DNA of 17,328 nt from Candidatus Aminicenantota bacterium (GTDB taxonomy: Bacteria > Acidobacteriota > Aminicenantia > Aminicenantales > Aminicenantaceae): contig JAUWJP010000009.1 in assembly GCA_030607635.1 (NCBI GenBank), positions 1 to 17,328 of the forward strand. The letters run 5' to 3'. Both the position numbers and the translations under genes were made by a program. Below are positions 14,603 through 17,328 of this stretch, in pieces (position 1 is the first letter of the stretch; every line of letters begins with the position of its first letter). The notes under the pieces were generated by a model, which saw nothing but the letters and a program-made list of their open reading frames with translations, was not told the origin of the DNA and ran no database searches.

Positions 14603-15386
14603 CCCTACAGTTTTCTTCCAGATAAGACTGAACTCTGGAATAGACTCTTAATATCCTTTCTGAGCGAGGAAGAACATCGCGGATCATTTCTAGATAGCCT
14701 CTCTCTCGAATGAGCTGAAATGTTCTGGGGAAGTTAATATCATAAACCCATCCCATTTGAAGAAGCTTAAAATCATTAAGAGTTTTCAAACTTTCCACTT
14801 TTACGCTCTTGCCTGCCATCAATTCCATGCATACCTCATCTGATATTTCTGGAGTATCAGGTAATCCAAGTTCTATAACCTCATTATGGGGGCCATTTTT
14901 TTTGCTGTAATAATCAGTAACAACTCGCCAGATATCCAATTTATCAGCATCACGAAGTAATTTTGTAAAAAACAGGCAACTTTCTGTTTCTCCTCCAGGA
15001 AGTTCTGTATGGTTATGATAAGCAATAGCACACAAGATGAGTTCACGTGTTGAATGATCGATACCTTTTAATACAGAGTTTTCGCGAAGAATTTTAATCC
15101 CTAGCTGGGCATGGTCTTCGGATCTCAGATCCAAAAATGTGCCGTAACGAGCGTACTGCACAAATCGCCCCACATCATGCAAAAGCGCTATAACTTCTGC
15201 CAGATGAAGGTCTTCTTGATTCAAATCCAAGCTTTTCCCGATCGCTATAATCTCGGTGCACACGCGCCTGGTATGATGCTCTTTCATATCCATATTTTGC
15301 TGAATAACAGCATCTTCTGATCGAAAAGTTTTCACATATTCGGCAAACCATGACTTCAATGCTGAGAGGACTTCTTGATTAATCAT
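14583..15386 (-). CDS. HD-domain metal-dependent phosphohydrolase
   Basis: A 267-residue HD-domain protein. The metal site is visible as His38 (EHHTRRV), the His70-Asp71 doublet in ALLHDVGRFVQY, and Asp146/Asp148 in LLRDADKLDIWRV; YHNHTELPGG near 123-132 adds further histidines. HD proteins hydrolyse phosphate esters of nucleotides or second messengers, but there is no GYP or synthetase domain to point to a substrate. GGAAAG lies about eight bases before ATG 15386. The last six residues (GKRGHL) are encoded by a repeat-like sequence, so the original C-terminus may have been different. The domain itself is complete. Confidence 0.85.
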   Translation of the reverse strand: MINQEVLSALKSWFAEYVKTFRSEDAVIQQNMDMKEHHTRRVCTEIIAIGKSLDLNQEDLHLAEVIALLHDVGRFVQYARYGTFLDLRSEDHAQLGIKILRENSVLKGIDHSTRELILCAIAYHNHTELPGGETESCLFFTKLLRDADKLDIWRVVTDYYSKKNGPHNEVIELGLPDTPEISDEVCMELMAGKSVKVESLKTLNDFKLLQMGWVYDINFPRTFQLIRERGYLEMIRDVLPRSERILRVYSRVQSYLEENCRGKRGHL

Positions 15387-15388
15387 AT

Positions 15389-15451
15389 TTATCGCTTTCC
15401 ATATTCTTCATAGTAATAATTTTTTATCTCTCTGACTCTGCGCACCTTCAT
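15389..15451 (-). CDS. 20-codon ORF with strong RBS upstream of the HD gene
   Basis: AAAGGAG lies seven bases before ATG 15451, which opens MKVRRVREIKNYYYEEYGKR and ends at TAA, two bases before the HD start codon. The placement looks like a leader peptide translationally coupled to the HD gene; alternatively it is the 5' end of a deleted gene. The family is unknown. Confidence 0.35.
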   Translation of the reverse strand: MKVRRVREIKNYYYEEYGKR

Positions 15452-15854
15452 TTCTAACTCCTTTTTTAAACTTCTACACTCCAACTTATCTCAGGAGGCA
15501 TAACACCGTCAAGAGTAAGTAGAATTTTGTCCAAAAATTACATATTCAAGACTTATTCTTGCAAAAATGAAGTGCCCTGTTTATGCAAAATAAATTAGTT
15601 AGCTTAGTCCGGCCTCAATTTGAAGATTACAATTGGACTGCCACTAATTTAACCCTGACTCCCTCCCGTTTGCTGTATTAGGCGTAAACAGCCATTGTTA
15701 CACAACCATCTTGCGCTTGATATCTGAAATACCACCAGGTAGAATGCATTATATTGCACTTGTCCGAAAGATCCCTTATCTGTACAACACTCGTGGCACC
15801 TCCTATGGATTTGTGAGAGGCTGGCAGTAAACGTGCTATTTTTAGGGATAGAAT
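15452..15854. other. Intergenic region between divergent HD and MBL genes
   Basis: No gene is supported here. On the minus strand TTGACG near 15510 could be a -35 element for the HD gene, but no good -10 follows at the right distance. The part after about 15660 is less AT-rich than the rest, like the MBL gene that follows it, and may have arrived with it. A minus-strand frame crossing 15678-16103 runs antisense to that gene and looks spurious. Confidence 0.35.
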
Positions 15855-16790
15855 ATGAGAATTAAGATCCTGGGTACTGAATCCCTGGGAGTCCGGGGTC
15901 TCTCCTGTGTAGTGGAAACCAAAGACCGCAAAATAGTCATTGATCCCGGAGTTGCTTTGGGTTATCAACGTTACAAACTTCTTCCCCATCCTTTTCAAGT
16001 AGCGGTTGGCGAAAGGGTTCGTCAAGAAATCAAGAGTGCCTTGAAGGATAGCACCGATATCGTCATCAGCCACTTTCACGGCGACCATATTCCGCTGCCA
16101 CATGCCAATCCTTATCAGCTAGCAGCCCAGGAGGTCGCTTCGCTCTTCAAAAAACCTCGTTTGTGGTGTAAGAACTCCCGTAATCTCTCCCCCGCTATGG
16201 CTAAACGCTCCAGAGACCTGTCAGAGGTTCTTGGTCGAGCCCTCACCAATGCGGAGGGACAAAACCGCGGTCTGTTGAGCTTCTCTCATCCTGTGCCTCA
16301 TGGGGAGTCCAATAAGGGTCTGGGCAAGGTGATGATGACCCGAATCCAGGATGAAGAGAGGATATTTGTACACGCCTCGGACATCCAACTTTTAGATGTC
16401 TTTCCCATAACACAAATACTAGACTGGAAACCTGACATAGTTCTGGCTTCCGGACCCCCCATATATCTACGGCATCTCTCATCAACAAACCGAAAAAACG
16501 CCCGACATAACGCTGCGCAACTCGCCCAGGGAGTGAACACTTTAATCCTCGACCACCATCTCCTTCGCTGCGAAGAGGGATATCGTTTCTTGGAGGATAT
16601 ATCATCCATGACTGAACACAGGGTCATCTGTGCTGCCGATTTCATGGGGTGCCGGCGACTTCCCCTTGAGGCATGGCGACGTCGCCTTTACCGAGAGATG
16701 CCGGTGTCCGAAGGTTGGCACCAAGCCTACGCCCACGGCCAGACTGACACGGGACAATACAGGAATTGGCGGGGTTGGAATTTCTCATAG
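15855..16790 (+). CDS. MBL-fold hydrolase of the UPF0282-like group
   Basis: A 311-residue metallo-beta-lactamase-fold protein. The opening, GTESLGVRGLSCVVETKD and IVIDPGVALGYQRY, matches the UPF0282-type group, best known from archaea. SHFHGDH at 72-78 supplies the first metal ligands (His73, His75, Asp77, His78); VPHGESNKG, FVHASDIQLLD and LILDHHLLR supply later ones. The substrate is unknown. AGGGAT lies about six bases before ATG. Its coding sequence is visibly richer in G+C than the neighbours, which may indicate transfer from another genome or different codon selection. The frame is intact. Confidence 0.82.
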   Translation: MRIKILGTESLGVRGLSCVVETKDRKIVIDPGVALGYQRYKLLPHPFQVAVGERVRQEIKSALKDSTDIVISHFHGDHIPLPHANPYQLAAQEVASLFKKPRLWCKNSRNLSPAMAKRSRDLSEVLGRALTNAEGQNRGLLSFSHPVPHGESNKGLGKVMMTRIQDEERIFVHASDIQLLDVFPITQILDWKPDIVLASGPPIYLRHLSSTNRKNARHNAAQLAQGVNTLILDHHLLRCEEGYRFLEDISSMTEHRVICAADFMGCRRLPLEAWRRRLYREMPVSEGWHQAYAHGQTDTGQYRNWRGWNFS

Positions 16791-16868
16791 CCTATCGCCT
16801 CCCTGCTTTTTATAGAGAGCAACCCATAATCTCATGAAATCTAAAAGAGGATATACGAATAAAAATAA

Positions 16869-17093
16869 ATGATAACCATAAAATGCTCTAAATGTAACAG
16901 GAAAATTTTCAGGTATATAAAAGTGGGAAAGGGAAGATTGCGGCACTGCTGGAAAAATAGAATAGTGAAAGATTATAGTGCCCGGGATGGAAATGAAGTT
17001 AAATGCATGTGCGGCAACTCGATTGGCATAGATAGTGAAAAATGGATTAAAATGAAACAAAATTCTTTTAGTTATTCAGGAAAGACAAAATAA
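16869..17093 (+). CDS. Small zinc-ribbon protein
   Basis: A 74-residue protein with two metal-binding knuckles: KCSKCNRKIFRYIKVGKGRL near the start and KCMCGNSIGID near residue 46. The segment LRHCWKNRIVKDYS between them adds a conserved His-Cys and basic residues. I recall this arrangement as a widespread small uncharacterised family in anaerobic bacteria and archaea. RBS evidence is weak: AAGAGGA lies about 20 bases upstream. It precedes the DUF523 gene on the same strand by about 40 bases. The role is unknown; nucleic-acid or protein binding would be a guess. Confidence 0.7.
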   Translation: MITIKCSKCNRKIFRYIKVGKGRLRHCWKNRIVKDYSARDGNEVKCMCGNSIGIDSEKWIKMKQNSFSYSGKTK

Positions 17094-17097
17094 AAGG

Positions 17098-17110
17098 AAA
17101 ATATATAAAC
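17098..17110 (+). promoter_or_regulatory. TATATAAA element upstream of the DUF523 gene
   Basis: GGAAAATATATAAAC ends 22 bases before the DUF523 ATG. It could be a bacterial -10 (TATAAA) without a good -35, or, if the host were archaeal, a BRE/TATA box placed for a leaderless transcript. Since no Shine-Dalgarno is seen before that ATG, the second reading cannot be dismissed. Confidence 0.3.
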
Positions 17111-17131
17111 AGAGATAAGCTTACGAAATTT

Positions 17132-17328
17132 ATGAAACTTATAAGCGCCTGCCTCTTGGGGATAAACTGTAGATGGGATAAAAAACACAATAAAAATGAT
17201 AAAGCGCTTGAACTCCTAAACAACGAAATTCTTATCCCAGTTTGCCCGGAACAATTGGGAGGGTTAAACACTCCTAGAGCGCGTCAAGAAATTCAAGGAG
17301 GAACTGGCAAAGATGTGTTAGAGAGAAA
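17132..17328 (+). CDS. DUF523 family protein, 5' part only
   Basis: The first 65 codons of a DUF523 protein, cut by the window end. The start MKLISACLLGINCRWDKK is the family hallmark (SACLLG-NCR-D), and IPVCPEQLGGLNTPRARQEI corresponds to the conserved PVCPE-GGL-PR segment. The two cysteine motifs suggest metal or cluster binding, but the biochemical role of the family is unknown. No Shine-Dalgarno site is visible before ATG 17132. Confidence 0.9.
   Translation, partial: MKLISACLLGINCRWDKKHNKNDKALELLNNEILIPVCPEQLGGLNTPRARQEIQGGTGKDVLER

Noticed and set aside
15678..16103. 141-codon minus-strand frame overlapping the UPF0282-like gene
   Set aside because: Most of it is antisense to the conserved MBL start; the remainder matches no family I know.
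16243..16645. Antisense frames of 115-120 codons in the UPF0282-like gene
   Set aside because: They are by-products of its higher G+C content and have no supporting motifs.

Overview
The window suggests a low-GC anaerobic prokaryote, more likely a bacterium than an archaeon. For a bacterium: two good sigma-70-type promoters (TTGAAA-17-TATAAT before thiD; TTGACG-18-TAATAT before the MBL/FkbM pair), strong AAGGAG(G) Shine-Dalgarno sites, a lipobox-like signal peptide, and a GGGGACAGGCT-type inverted repeat of the kind scattered through many anaerobic bacterial genomes. Against certainty: several families here (stand-alone GATase/GXGXG glutamate synthase protein, NifX-like and DGC metal-cofactor proteins, UPF0282-like hydrolase, FmdE-type zinc ribbon) are shared with methanogenic and sulfate-reducing archaea. 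No rRNA or tRNA settles the question. No CRISPR array, complete insertion sequence or transposase was found.

Layout. 1-2432: a glutamine amidotransferase/GXGXG protein interrupted by one in-frame TAA. 2473-2598: a long inverted repeat. 2627-3412: a zinc-ribbon protein and a small membrane lipoprotein. 3425-4061 (minus): a patchwork of truncated gene pieces. 4048-4731 (minus): a SAM methyltransferase. 4857-6176 (minus): an FkbM methyltransferase coupled to an MBL hydrolase. 6200-7110: a gene-poor stretch with coding-like fragments. 7111-8420: a DGC/NifX-like fusion and an AhpD-like protein. 8464-11563 (minus): a ThiD-methyltransferase fusion, TenA and a radical SAM protein, probably one operon. 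11665-14345: a decayed zone holding a ZIP transporter remnant, an MFS gene with an in-frame TGA, an internally deleted methyltransferase joined to a NifX-like domain, and a MinD-type ATPase fragment. 14583-15386 (minus): an HD phosphohydrolase whose 3' end lies in a repeat-like sequence. 15855-17328: an MBL hydrolase, a zinc-ribbon protein and the start of a DUF523 protein.

The genes share two themes. One is thiamin pyrimidine salvage (ThiD and TenA). The other is small metal-binding proteins: NifX-like and DGC domains, zinc ribbons, and MinD-type and FmdE-type remnants. The clearest new lead is the ThiD-methyltransferase fusion in the tenA operon. The most striking general property is gene decay: two conserved genes carry single in-frame stops (TAA and TGA), and at least five other genes survive only as pieces, mostly in two patches. 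I did not find a complete novel defence or mobile system.
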